Positions 53,186-61,615 of a DNA stretch of 64,000 nucleotides are shown here, piece after piece; the first letter of the stretch is position 1; every line of letters starts with the position of its first letter. Under the pieces are notes generated by a model that did not search any database, was not told where the DNA came from, and saw only the letters and a program-made list of their open reading frames with translations. Source of the DNA: Desulfovibrio aminophilus DSM 12254 (GTDB lineage Bacteria > Desulfobacterota > Desulfovibrionia > Desulfovibrionales > Desulfovibrionaceae); contig NZ_KE383875.1 of NCBI RefSeq assembly GCF_000422565.1, positions 343,545 through 407,544 on the forward strand, in the 5' to 3' direction. Both the position numbers and the translations under genes were made by a program.

Positions 53186-53623
53186 CTATCTCCGGTCGAA
53201 GAGCTCGATGAGGTCCAGACGGCGCTGGTGCCGCTCACCGGCGAAAGATGTTTCCAGGAAGGTCTGGACCATGGACCAGGCCAAGCCCTGGCCGACGACC
53301 CGCTCACCCAGGCAGAGGATGTTGGCGTCGTTGTGCTCGCGGGCCATGCGGGCCATGAACTCGTTGGTGCACAGGGCCGCGCGCACCCCCGCGAAACGGT
53401 TGGCCGCGATGGACATGCCCAGGCCCGTGCCGCAGATGAGGACGCCCAGGCAGTCGGCCGCCAGCACCCGTTCGGCGGCCTTGGCCGCGTAGGGCGGATA
53501 GTCGCAGCTCCGGGCGCAGTCCGGGCCCAGGTCTTCCACCTCGTGCCCCGCCGCGGCCAGCTGATTCTTGAGAAATTCCTTGAGCTGGAACCCGCCGTGG
53601 TCCGAGGCCATGACGATGTGCAT
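53186..53623 (-). CDS. rpiB: Ribose-5-phosphate isomerase B
   Basis: Cytoplasmic enzyme of 145 residues interconverting ribose-5-phosphate and ribulose-5-phosphate. Motifs SDHGGF near 8-13, the anion-hole CGTGLGMSIAANR near 64-76 and HNDANIL with the active-site histidine near 96 are intact. It is adjacent to transketolase (6 bases) and preceded by a small coiled-coil gene (15 bases), forming a pentose-phosphate segment of the rpoH operon. Confidence 0.93.
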   Translation of the reverse strand: MHIVMASDHGGFQLKEFLKNQLAAAGHEVEDLGPDCARSCDYPPYAAKAAERVLAADCLGVLICGTGLGMSIAANRFAGVRAALCTNEFMARMAREHNDANILCLGERVVGQGLAWSMVQTFLETSFAGERHQRRLDLIELFDRR

Positions 53624-53638
53624 GCAGCGCTCCCTGAA

Positions 53639-53923
53639 TCAGTAGTTGTCTTCGCGCCGGGCGGCCTTCTCCCGGCGGCGCTCCTCGTGCCGCGCGGCGA
53701 TGCCCGCGCGAACCCGCCTGAGTTCCTCCGCCAGGAAGGCGGCCTGAACCCGGGCCAGGTCCGCGTCCGGACTCCCCTCGCCGCGCGCGCACTCCTCATC
53801 CAGGCGCTTCTCCAGGCTCCGCGCCTCCAGGCGGCGCAGGGCCGTGCCCAGGGCGAAGGAGGATTCCTCCCGAAGGAGCCCGAGCCCCTCCAGGAACACG
53901 GACAGCGGGCCGTCGCCGCTCAT
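53639..53923 (-). CDS. Small helical protein of unknown function
   Basis: A 94-residue, highly charged, mostly helical protein (MSGDGPLSVFLEGLGLLREE, then SLEKRLDEECARGEG) ending in an Arg/Glu-rich tail. No named family recognised. The ATG at 53923 forms an ATGA overlap with the lipoprotein gene and has GGAGG upstream, so it is translated from the operon. It may be a coiled-coil adaptor. Confidence 0.7.
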   Translation of the reverse strand: MSGDGPLSVFLEGLGLLREESSFALGTALRRLEARSLEKRLDEECARGEGSPDADLARVQAAFLAEELRRVRAGIAARHEERRREKAARREDNY

Positions 53924-54846
53924 CTCGGAGCCTCCCCGGCGGGAGCCGCCGGATTGCCGCCGCCGTTGGTCCCGTCCATCTCCAGAACGCGGGGGGCTTC
54001 CTCGCGGTCCAGGCGGCGGATCTCGGTGCCGTCCGGCAGGGGCAGCCCCAGGGCGTCCTGCGGCCACGGCTGGAGCTTAAGCTCTCGGGACTTGATGCGC
54101 AAGACGCCCTTCTCCTCATCCGGCAGATCCAGGGTCAGGATGGAGCACAGGGGTGTCCCGTTTCCGTCTGGCGCGTAGCTTTCGAAGGTGATGAGCCAGG
54201 TCTCGTTCTCGCGCTTCGTCCCGTCCTCGCGGGGGGGACGGGTGAGCGGGCCGGACATGGACTGGGGCTGGCCCATGAAGTCCAGGACCAGCCGGTGCAC
54301 GCGTCCCCGGGAGAAGCGATACTCGAAGCCCGAGCCCGGGATTTCGCGCACGGAGTCATAGATCGGGGAGACCAGGGGACTGAAGTCGCCGCTGACCAGA
54401 TGAGCCAAGTCGCGCAGGGCGAAGGGAAAAGGCAGGCCCAGACGCTGGGCGCCGACGACCGGATCCCAATGTTTGTAGGCCGTGCGGCGATCCGGGTAGA
54501 AGGCCAGCAGACCTTCGGAGGACTCGCGGATGAAGGCCAGACTCGTGCCCACCCCGGACTGAACATCCAGTCGCAGGGGCGAGTTCAGGTCGCCGAAGAA
54601 GAGCATGACCGTGCGGTTGGTCTTGGTGCGCGGCTTGGGCGCGGTGTAGGTGAAGCTGCCGCGCAAAAGCAACGCGGGCGGCGGTTTGGGCGCCAGAAAA
54701 TGGCCCCGGAACTCGACGAAGGCCTGCCGAGCCGGGTCCGCGCCCGGGTCGAGCACGGGCTTGGGCATGCAACCCGCCAGGAAAAAGGCCGCGGACGCGG
54801 CCAGGATCAGAAACCAGGGAAGGAATGAGGCGCGGGGCCGGATCAT
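53920..54846 (-). CDS. Outer-membrane-type lipoprotein, LolA/LolB-like fold suspected
   Basis: Lipoprotein of 308 residues: signal FLPWFLILAASAAFFLAGC with the lipidated Cys at residue 25. The mature part has the beta pattern LLLRGSFTYTAPKPRTKTNRT..LFFGDLNSPLRLDV and SSEGLLAFYPDRRTAYKH, which recalls the half-barrel of LolB/outer-membrane lipoprotein receptors. The C-terminal 30 residues are Gly/Pro-rich. It is coupled by ATGA overlaps both to the upstream TPR lipoprotein and the downstream small protein. I suggest a role in lipoprotein or outer-membrane assembly; the fold call is by eye. Confidence 0.66.
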   Translation of the reverse strand: MIRPRASFLPWFLILAASAAFFLAGCMPKPVLDPGADPARQAFVEFRGHFLAPKPPPALLLRGSFTYTAPKPRTKTNRTVMLFFGDLNSPLRLDVQSGVGTSLAFIRESSEGLLAFYPDRRTAYKHWDPVVGAQRLGLPFPFALRDLAHLVSGDFSPLVSPIYDSVREIPGSGFEYRFSRGRVHRLVLDFMGQPQSMSGPLTRPPREDGTKRENETWLITFESYAPDGNGTPLCSILTLDLPDEEKGVLRIKSRELKLQPWPQDALGLPLPDGTEIRRLDREEAPRVLEMDGTNGGGNPAAPAGEAPR

Positions 54847-56582
54847 AGGTCGTGCAACTTTTTTTGGATGGACGCCGGGTCCTTGTGATTGTGCTTCAGG
54901 GCCTTGGAATATCCGTTCCGGGCGTCGCCCACGCGACCCAGGGCCCGGGCGATGTCTCCATAGTGGTTCCACAGTTCGGGATCGCCGGGAACGGCGGTCA
55001 CGGCGCGGCGGATCTCGGTCCAGGCCTCGTTCAGACGGCCCATGCGGAAGTAGACCCAGGCCAGGGAGTCGATCATGAAGCCGTTGGCCGGATCCTGCCG
55101 CAACGCGCTGTTGACCAGGACCAGGGCCCGGTCCAGCTCCCGCCCCTCGTCGGCCAGGGTGTAGCCCACGTAGTTCAGGGCCTCGGCGTGTTCCGGATTC
55201 TTGACGATGACCAGCTCCATGGACTCCAGGGCCCCGGCCTCGTCGCCCATCTCCCGGCGCAGCAGACCGTAACGGTAGAGCAGATCCGTATCCCCGGGCA
55301 GCCGGGACACCCCCCGCTCCATGACCACGCGGGCCCCGTCCAGGTTCTTGCCTTCGGCCAGCAGCCCGGCCTGGAGGATGTAGAAGCGGGACTGGTCCGG
55401 ATAGCGCTTCTCGCCGTCCTCGGCCGCGGCCAGGGCCTCGGCGTCGCGCTTCAGGGCCGCCAGGATCTGGATGCGGAACTGGAGGGCCTGGGCCGCGGCC
55501 GGGTCGCTCTCGGGCACGCGTTCCAGGAACTTCAGGGCCGCGCCCGGGTCGTTGCGGCCCTCGTAGGCGATCATGGCCTTGTACAGGTAGTATTCGGCGG
55601 TCAGGGGCGCGCCCTCGGCCAGGAGGTCCAACACGGCCGAGGCCTGGGCCGAGAAACCTTCGCGCAGGAAGGTCTCGGCGGCCTCCAGCAGGAAGAGCTT
55701 CTCGCGCGAGCCTTCCCGGACCAGGGCCACGGCCCGCTCCGGGTTGTTCAGCTTGAGCAGCAGACTGACCAGGCGCAGGCGGACCTCGTCGCGGGTCTCG
55801 TCGGCCTTGAGCAGACTGGTGTAGGCCTTCACGGCCGCCGGGTAGTCCTTGAGCATCTCGTGCTGGTAGGCCAGCAGCGAGAGGGCGTCGAAGTCCTCGG
55901 GATTCTTCTCCAGGAGGCGGCGCAGGTCGGCCAGGGCCTGACGGTGACGCCCCAGGCCGGATTCGGCCTGGGCGGCCAGGAAGAGCAGTTCGGGCTCGGC
56001 GCGCTTGCCGAGCAGGGGCTTGAGCACGTCCAGGGCCCGGGCGTACTCCCGCAAGTCCACCAGAACCTGGGCGAATTGTTCCCGGGCCTGGTCGTCCTTG
56101 GGGAAGCGGGCCACGTAGGCGTCGAAGACGGCGGCCGCCTGATCCGGCTTGCCCTCCATGAGCCAGGCGTTGGCCAGGTAGAGATTGAGCGCACGATCGT
56201 CGGGGTAGCGGGACAGGCCTTCCTGGAGCGCCTGGCGGGCCAGACCCACCTGCTCGTTGTTCCAATAGAGGTTGGCCTTGTCCAAATAGAGTTCGGCCGA
56301 AGGCCGCTCCGCCAGAACCCGGTCCAGGGCCTCGGCCGCGATCTTCTGGTACCCCAGGGCCTGGGCCAGGGTCTCCTGGTTCATGGGCTGGGTCCGGGTC
56401 AGACGCTGGAGGCGCAGAATCTGGTCCTGGTAGACGAGATAATAATATTGCACCCGGGCCTCGGGGGAGAGGCCGGGCCCGACGGCCTGCCGGGCCGGAC
56501 CGGCCTGCCGGGCGGCGCATCCGCCGAGCAGCGCCAGGGCCAGCGCGACCCACAAGACCGCATAACGGGACGAACGCAGCAT
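54843..56582 (-). CDS. TPR-repeat lipoprotein
   Basis: Lipoprotein of 579 residues: signal YAVLWVALALALLGGC with lipidated Cys22, then a run of about 14 tetratricopeptide repeats (for example ELYLDKANLYWNNEQVGLAR, LNYVGYTLADEGRELDRALV, DSLAWVYFRMGRLNEAW). Such proteins scaffold envelope complexes or exopolysaccharide export. The start at 56582 is chosen because the lipobox follows it and AGGGAGTGAGG precedes it. It lies 2 bases after the HD-domain gene and overlaps the LolB-like lipoprotein gene by ATGA. Confidence 0.85.
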   Translation of the reverse strand: MLRSSRYAVLWVALALALLGGCAARQAGPARQAVGPGLSPEARVQYYYLVYQDQILRLQRLTRTQPMNQETLAQALGYQKIAAEALDRVLAERPSAELYLDKANLYWNNEQVGLARQALQEGLSRYPDDRALNLYLANAWLMEGKPDQAAAVFDAYVARFPKDDQAREQFAQVLVDLREYARALDVLKPLLGKRAEPELLFLAAQAESGLGRHRQALADLRRLLEKNPEDFDALSLLAYQHEMLKDYPAAVKAYTSLLKADETRDEVRLRLVSLLLKLNNPERAVALVREGSREKLFLLEAAETFLREGFSAQASAVLDLLAEGAPLTAEYYLYKAMIAYEGRNDPGAALKFLERVPESDPAAAQALQFRIQILAALKRDAEALAAAEDGEKRYPDQSRFYILQAGLLAEGKNLDGARVVMERGVSRLPGDTDLLYRYGLLRREMGDEAGALESMELVIVKNPEHAEALNYVGYTLADEGRELDRALVLVNSALRQDPANGFMIDSLAWVYFRMGRLNEAWTEIRRAVTAVPGDPELWNHYGDIARALGRVGDARNGYSKALKHNHKDPASIQKKLHDL

Positions 56583-56584
56583 CC

Positions 56585-57373
56585 TCACTCCCTGACCTCG
56601 CGGCCCGAAAGCCGTCGGCCCGTTCCGGAGAGGTCCTTGAGCCGCTGTTGCAGTTCGCGGCCGAGGGCCAGCCCCTGTTCGATCATCTGGGGTCCGTACT
56701 TGCGGCCCGTGCGGGTGCGGAAGGTTCCGCCCACGGCCTCCACCCGGGCCAGGCCCTCGGGGAAGCGGTCGGCGATCTCCTTCAGGGACCACTCCGCGTA
56801 GTCGCATATCTCCCAGAGCGTGGTCACGAAATTGTCCGGCCCCCAGCGGAACTTGTCCGCGTCGTAGAGCGCCCCGGCCAGCAGCCGAGCCTTGGGATCC
56901 TCGGGCAGTTCCTGGCCGGGCCGGAAGGCCTCGTGAACTTCGATGGCCTGGGCCACGAGATCACGATCGTGATCCGAAATGGGGTAGTCCTTGAGGACCA
57001 TGCGGGACACCTCGGCGCCCTTTTCCGCATGGTGCGGCTCCAGGCGGCAGGTGTCATGCAGCAACCCGGCGAACTGGGCCAGGAGCCCGATGTGGCGGCA
57101 GTCGTCCGGGGACAGGGCCGTGCACTCCACCAGGACGATGGCGCAGGCCTCCTGGGCGACCTTCTTGGAGTGCTCCACCCCGTGTCCGAAGTCGTCGTAG
57201 AGGAAGGGCAGACAATCCTCCTGGAGGCGCAGGATCAGGGGATGGTCGAAGAACATGTCCCAGGAGAACTTCAGCTCCACGGCACAATCCAGGTAGAAGG
57301 CCGGAATGGTCTGCAGCGAAGCCATCCGGCGGGCCTGTCTCCGAAGTTCCTTGAGGGACTCAACCACGGTCAC
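56585..57373 (-). CDS. HD-domain metal-dependent phosphohydrolase
   Basis: Cytoplasmic protein of 262 residues with an HD fold: first His in GHGVEHSKKV near 64-73, the paired HD in GLLHDTCRLEPHH near 104-116, and DHDRDLVAQAIEVHE near 133-147. HD enzymes hydrolyse nucleotides or cyclic dinucleotides; this length does not point to a named subfamily. The GTG at 57373 has AAGGA upstream and overlaps the 3' end of rpoH by 14 bases. Confidence 0.78.
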   Translation of the reverse strand: MTVVESLKELRRQARRMASLQTIPAFYLDCAVELKFSWDMFFDHPLILRLQEDCLPFLYDDFGHGVEHSKKVAQEACAIVLVECTALSPDDCRHIGLLAQFAGLLHDTCRLEPHHAEKGAEVSRMVLKDYPISDHDRDLVAQAIEVHEAFRPGQELPEDPKARLLAGALYDADKFRWGPDNFVTTLWEICDYAEWSLKEIADRFPEGLARVEAVGGTFRTRTGRKYGPQMIEQGLALGRELQQRLKDLSGTGRRLSGREVRE

Positions 57374-58397
57374 GTATCCAGTCCTTGGAAAAGCCTTCGA
57401 CCTTGTTTTCCAGATGTTCCCGGAGCTTTTCCAGGAGCCGGGCCTCGATCTGGCGGACGCGCTCGCGAGTGACGCCGAACCGCTGCCCGATCTCGCGCAG
57501 GGTCACGGGCTCGTCCGAGAGCAGCCGTTCGTTGAGAATGATCCGCTCCTTGTCCGAGAGCTTGGGTTCGATGGTCCGCAGGTTCTTCAGCAGGAGACGG
57601 GAAATCTGTTCGTTGACCAGCGTTTCCTCCACTCCCGGAGTGAGCGAGGGCAGCAGGTCCATGCGCGTGGTGTCCGAGTCCTCGCCCAGGGGCAGGTCCA
57701 GGGACATGTCGTTGCGCGAGAGGCGCTGATCCATCTCGTCGATCTCGGTCTCGCTCACCCCCAGGCTTTCGGAGAGGGCCTGGGTGGTGGGGTCGAAACC
57801 CATGGACTGGAGGCGCTGGCGCTCCTTGTTCAGATTGTAGAATAGCTTGCGCTGGGCCTGGGTGGTCCCGATCTTGACCATGCGCCAGTTGTCCATGATG
57901 TACTTCAGGATGTAGGCCTTGATCCAGAACGCGGCGTAATAGCTGAACTTGATGCCCTTGTCCGGGTCGAACTTGCGCACCGCCTTCATCAGCCCCACGT
58001 TGCCCTCCTGGATCAGGTCGAGCACGTTCTGCATCCAGCGGCGCTGGAAGTCCATGGCGATCTTGACCACCAGACGCAGGTGCGAGGAGACCAGCCGGAA
58101 GGCCGCGTCCTGGTCGTTCTTCTCGCGCACCCGGCGGGCCAGTTCGAACTCCTCTTCCGGGGCCAGCAGGGGGAAACGGGAAATTTCCCGCAGGTAGAGA
58201 TGCAGAGGGTCGCGCGCCACCACCTCGCCCCGGCCGGTGGGCGCGGGCAGGGTGAAGGGCTCGGGCGCAACCTCGGCGTCAGCCTCCTCGCCCGCCAGTT
58301 CCTCGTCCAGGAGTTCCTCCTCCTGGGGCTCGGACTCCGGCGCTTCGGGCTCGAGGTACTCGGGTTCCGCCGTCGCGGCGCGGTTCACGGGCTTCAT
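57360..58397 (-). CDS. rpoH: RNA polymerase sigma factor, sigma-32 (RpoH) type
   Basis: Heat-shock sigma factor of 345 residues. Region 2 is clear (LDLIQEGNVGLMKAVRKFDP, SYYAAFWIKAYILKYI), as is region 4 (LREIGQRFGVTRERVRQIE). Between regions 2 and 3 is QRKLFYNLNKERQRL, the RpoH box that distinguishes sigma-32 from RpoD and RpoS. The N-terminal 60 residues are Glu/Pro-rich and longer than in E. coli RpoH (284 residues). ATG 58397 is used; an in-frame TTG at 58409 is possible, and neither has a clear ribosome-binding site. It leads an operon of eight genes. Confidence 0.88.
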   Translation of the reverse strand: MKPVNRAATAEPEYLEPEAPESEPQEEELLDEELAGEEADAEVAPEPFTLPAPTGRGEVVARDPLHLYLREISRFPLLAPEEEFELARRVREKNDQDAAFRLVSSHLRLVVKIAMDFQRRWMQNVLDLIQEGNVGLMKAVRKFDPDKGIKFSYYAAFWIKAYILKYIMDNWRMVKIGTTQAQRKLFYNLNKERQRLQSMGFDPTTQALSESLGVSETEIDEMDQRLSRNDMSLDLPLGEDSDTTRMDLLPSLTPGVEETLVNEQISRLLLKNLRTIEPKLSDKERIILNERLLSDEPVTLREIGQRFGVTRERVRQIEARLLEKLREHLENKVEGFSKDWIRDRG

Positions 58398-58469
58398 GAC
58401 TTCAGGCAAATCATCCGGCGGGGGGGCCGCACGCGGCCGCCTTGGGTCAGAGGTTCAAGAAAGAAAGTC

Positions 58470-58498
58470 ATAGTACAGCTTATCGTTGTCCTTTTCAA
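58470..58498 (-). promoter_or_regulatory. Sigma-70 promoter of the rpoH operon
   Basis: On the minus strand TTGAAA (58493-58498) and TACTAT (58470-58475) are 17 bases apart, 73 bases upstream of the rpoH start. Vegetative control of rpoH transcription is usual. Confidence 0.72.
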
Positions 58499-58515
58499 TG
58501 GTTTTCGGTACACGG

Positions 58516-58556
58516 GCATTGCCCGGTGAGGCCAGCATAGCATCTCCGGGCAATGC
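58516..58556. repeat. 11-base inverted repeat in the rpoH/metH-like intergenic region
   Basis: GCATTGCCCGG (58516-58526) and CCGGGCAATGC (58546-58556) are perfectly complementary with a 19-base spacer. It lies upstream of both divergent genes, so it may be an operator or a leader hairpin of the MetH-like message. Confidence 0.5.
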
Positions 58557-58605
58557 TTCAACCCTTGGGAGGCTTTTCCCAAGCAGGCCACGAAAGGAGC
58601 CCGGC

Positions 58606-61044
58606 GTGCCCGATTTTCGCGGCGCCCTGAGGGGCGCGGATTTCCTTCTTTTCGACGGAGGCTACGGCACTCTCCTGCAATCCCGGGGGCTGCCGCCCGG
58701 ACTGTCGCCCGAACTCTGGGGCCTGAAGGCCCCGGAAGTGGTCGCCGGGGTCCACCGCGAGTACGTCGCGGCCGGGGCCCGGGTGCTGACCACGAACACC
58801 TTCGGCGGCAGCCGCTTCAAGCTGGCCGGGGCCGCCGACGTCCGCTCCCTGAACCGCGAGATGGCCGCCCTGGCGCGCTCCGTGGCCGGGGACTCGGTCT
58901 TCGTGGCCGGTTCCGTTGGCCCCACCGGGCACTTCATCGAGCCCCTGGGCGAAGTCACCTTCCGCGAGATGGTGGCCGCCTTCCGGGAGCAGATCCAGGG
59001 TCTGGCCGAGGGCGGCGCGGACCTCATCCTGGGCGAGACCCACTTCGACCTGGCCGAGGCCCGGGCGCTCATCATCGCGGCCCGCGAGGCCTGCTCCCTG
59101 CCCGTGGCCCTGACCATGACCTTCGAGGGTCTGGCCACGCTCACCGGCTCCGATCCGCTGCTCTGCGTGGACGCGCTCCAGAACATGGGCGTGGACCTGC
59201 TCGGCACCAACTGTTCCGCCGGGCCGGAGCAGATGGTCGACACCGTGCGGACCATGCTCCCCAGACTCTCCGTGCCTCTGCTCGTCCAGCCCAACGCGGG
59301 CCTGCCCGAGCTGGACGACGACGGCAAGACCGTCTTCCGCCTGGCCCCGGAGGCCTTCGCCGAACAGGCCGCGCGCTTCGCGGATCTGGGGGCCAAGGCC
59401 GTGGGCGGCTGCTGCGGCACCACCCCGGAGCACATCCGGGCCCTGGGCGGCCGCCTCTCCGGGCGCTCCTGGTCCCGGCCCAAGCCCACGGACGACGCCT
59501 GGACCGTGGTCACCTCCCGGGCCCGTTCCGTGGCCCTGGGCGGAAGCCATCCCTGCGCGGTCATCGGCGAACGCATCAACCCCACGGGCAAGAAGGTTCT
59601 CACCGCCGAACTCCAGGCCGGACGCCTGGACGAGGCCCTGCGTCTGGCCACGGAGCAGGTCGAGGCCGGGGCCCCGATCCTGGACGTGAACGTGGGCGCG
59701 CCCCTGGTGCGCGAGGCCGAGCTGCTGCCCACTCTGGTGCGGACCCTGGCCGCGCGCCTGCCCCTGCCCCTCTCCCTGGACTCCTCCGATCCGGCGGCCG
59801 TGGAGGAGGCCCTCTGGGCCTACCCGGGATCGCCCCTGGTCAACTCCGTGAGCGGCGAACCGGGCCGCATGGAAACCCTGGGCCCGCTCTGCGCCAAGTT
59901 CGGCGCGCCGTTCATCCTCCTGCCCCTGGAGGGCAAGAAGCTGCCGGTCACGGCCGCCGAGCGCATCGCGGTCATCGAGAAGCTCCTGGCCCAGGCCCTG
60001 TCCCTGGGCATCCCCAAGCGCCTCGTGGTGGTGGACGCCCTGGCTCTGACCGTGTCCTCCAAGCCCGAGGCCGCGAAGCACTGCCTGGCGGTGATCCGGC
60101 ACTGCTCCGAGGTTCTCGGCCTGCCAACGACCCTGGGGCTCTCGAACATCTCCTTCGGCCTGCCCGCGCGCGAACTGCTCAACTCCACCTTCCTGGCCAT
60201 GGCGGCGGCCGCCGGGCTCTCCTCCTGCATCGCCAATCCCTCCTCGGCGCGGCTGCGCGAGAGCCTGGGCGCGGCCGAGGTGCTGCTCGACCGCGACCCC
60301 CAGGCCGGACGCTACATCCGCGACTTCTCCGGCTGGACCCCGGCGGCCCCCCAGACCGTTCCGACGGGCGGCGCGGCGACTCCCCAGGCCGCACCGGACA
60401 CCGCTCCCGGCGACCCGCTCACGACCCTGCGCCGGGCCGTGATCTCGGGCGGCAAGGACGCCATCGTCTCCCTCTGCCAAAAGGCCCTGGACGCCGGGCA
60501 TCCGGCCTTCGCCGTGGTCAACGAGGCCCTCATCCCGGGGATCATGGAGGTGGGCGAGAAGTACGAGCGCAAGGAGTACTTCCTGCCCCAGCTCCTGCTC
60601 TCGGCCGAGACCATGCAGACGGCCTTCGCCCATCTCCGGCCCCTGCTGGAGGAGGACGGCGGCCCCAAGGGTCCGGTGGTGATCATGGCCACGGTGGAGG
60701 GCGACATCCACGACATCGGCAAGAACATCGTCTGCCTCATGCTCAAGAATCACGGCTTCGTGGTCCACGACCTGGGCAAGGACGTGCCCGCCGAGCGCAT
60801 CGTGGACGAGGCCCAGGCCAGCGGGGCCAAGGTCATCGGCCTCTCGGCCCTGATGACCACGACCATGGTGCGCATGGAGGACACGATCCGGCTCCTGGCC
60901 GAGCGCGGCCTGGAAATCCCGGTGATGATCGGCGGAGCCGTGGTCACCGAGCACTTCGCCCAGGCCATCGGCGCGGCCGGCCACTCCACGGACGCGGTCT
61001 CCGCCGTGCGCCTGGCCAAGCGGCTGGCCGGGACGCTGCAATAG
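58606..61044 (+). CDS. metH: Cobalamin-dependent methionine synthase core (MetH without the reactivation domain)
   Basis: Enzyme of 812 residues that methylates homocysteine from methyltetrahydrofolate through a corrinoid. The homocysteine domain (1-290) has its zinc cysteines in GTNCSAGPEQM and VGGCCGTTPEHI. The pterin domain (about 320-580) has VIGERINPTGKK, ILDVNVGAPLV and DSSDPAAVEEAL. The cobalamin cap and Rossmann domain (about 610-812) carry DIHDIGKNIV, with the histidine that ligates cobalt. The 330-residue SAM-binding reactivation domain of E. coli MetH (1227 residues) is absent. The GTG at 58606 is chosen for AAAGGAG upstream; an earlier in-frame ATG would add an unrelated leader. 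Confidence 0.9.
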   Translation: MPDFRGALRGADFLLFDGGYGTLLQSRGLPPGLSPELWGLKAPEVVAGVHREYVAAGARVLTTNTFGGSRFKLAGAADVRSLNREMAALARSVAGDSVFVAGSVGPTGHFIEPLGEVTFREMVAAFREQIQGLAEGGADLILGETHFDLAEARALIIAAREACSLPVALTMTFEGLATLTGSDPLLCVDALQNMGVDLLGTNCSAGPEQMVDTVRTMLPRLSVPLLVQPNAGLPELDDDGKTVFRLAPEAFAEQAARFADLGAKAVGGCCGTTPEHIRALGGRLSGRSWSRPKPTDDAWTVVTSRARSVALGGSHPCAVIGERINPTGKKVLTAELQAGRLDEALRLATEQVEAGAPILDVNVGAPLVREAELLPTLVRTLAARLPLPLSLDSSDPAAVEEALWAYPGSPLVNSVSGEPGRMETLGPLCAKFGAPFILLPLEGKKLPVTAAERIAVIEKLLAQALSLGIPKRLVVVDALALTVSSKPEAAKHCLAVIRHCSEVLGLPTTLGLSNISFGLPARELLNSTFLAMAAAAGLSSCIANPSSARLRESLGAAEVLLDRDPQAGRYIRDFSGWTPAAPQTVPTGGAATPQAAPDTAPGDPLTTLRRAVISGGKDAIVSLCQKALDAGHPAFAVVNEALIPGIMEVGEKYERKEYFLPQLLLSAETMQTAFAHLRPLLEEDGGPKGPVVIMATVEGDIHDIGKNIVCLMLKNHGFVVHDLGKDVPAERIVDEAQASGAKVIGLSALMTTTMVRMEDTIRLLAERGLEIPVMIGGAVVTEHFAQAIGAAGHSTDAVSAVRLAKRLAGTLQ

Positions 61045-61090
61045 CCCGCGCTTCCCCTTGGCCGGGGAATCTGCTACAGGGGGACCAGTC

Positions 61091-61615
61091 ATGAACCAAG
61101 GACATGCCATGAATTCCCGACTCTTCCTCGCGCGCCTGCTGGCGGCGGCCCTGCTGGCGGTGGCCCTGTTCAGCACCACGGCCTGCGGCGGCTCCGAACC
61201 GCCCAGGAAGACGTCCGGTGGAGACTGGCCCGCCGTGGACGCGGCCGGGGTCAAAGCCCTGGTGGCGGAGAGCAAGGGCGCGCCGCTCCTGCTCTGCTTC
61301 TGGACCACCTGGTGCCCGTCCTGCCGCCAGGAGATGGGTGAGCTGGCCAAGATCCGCTCGGCCTACAAGCCCGAACAACTGCGGGTGGTGGCCGTGTCCC
61401 TGGACGAAAGCGTGGACGCCCTGAAGGAATTCTTCAAGGACAAGCCGCCGGTGGAGGTGCTGCACGCCGGGCCGGCCGTGGGCCAGGCCTACGGCATCGA
61501 GTCCATCCCGCACCTCATGATCTACGACCGCGACGGCAAACAGGTCTTCAACCGCCCCGGCGCCTATCCCTTCGCCATGCTCGACGGCCTGATCAAGGGG
61601 CACGTCAAGGAATGA
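61091..61615 (+). CDS. TlpA/ResA-like thioredoxin-fold lipoprotein
   Basis: Envelope thiol-disulfide protein of 174 residues with a lipoprotein signal ending STTAC (Cys32), then a thioredoxin fold with the active site WTTWCPSC near 77-84 and the cis-Pro in GIESIPHLMIYD near 136-147. WCxxC is typical of TlpA/ResA reductases that serve cytochrome c maturation or other oxidised substrates. ATG 61091 has GGGGGA upstream; ATG 61109 (168 residues, AAGGA) is equally possible. The stop overlaps the next gene by ATGA. Confidence 0.83.
   Translation: MNQGHAMNSRLFLARLLAAALLAVALFSTTACGGSEPPRKTSGGDWPAVDAAGVKALVAESKGAPLLLCFWTTWCPSCRQEMGELAKIRSAYKPEQLRVVAVSLDESVDALKEFFKDKPPVEVLHAGPAVGQAYGIESIPHLMIYDRDGKQVFNRPGAYPFAMLDGLIKGHVKE

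Noticed and set aside
53920..56553. 877-codon reading that joins the LolB-like lipoprotein to upstream sequence
   Set aside because: The upstream part is a shadow of the TPR lipoprotein; a signal peptide and ATGA overlap place the start at 54846.
58558..61350. 930-codon minus-strand open frame opposite metH
   Set aside because: Shadow composition and an intact MetH core on the other strand.
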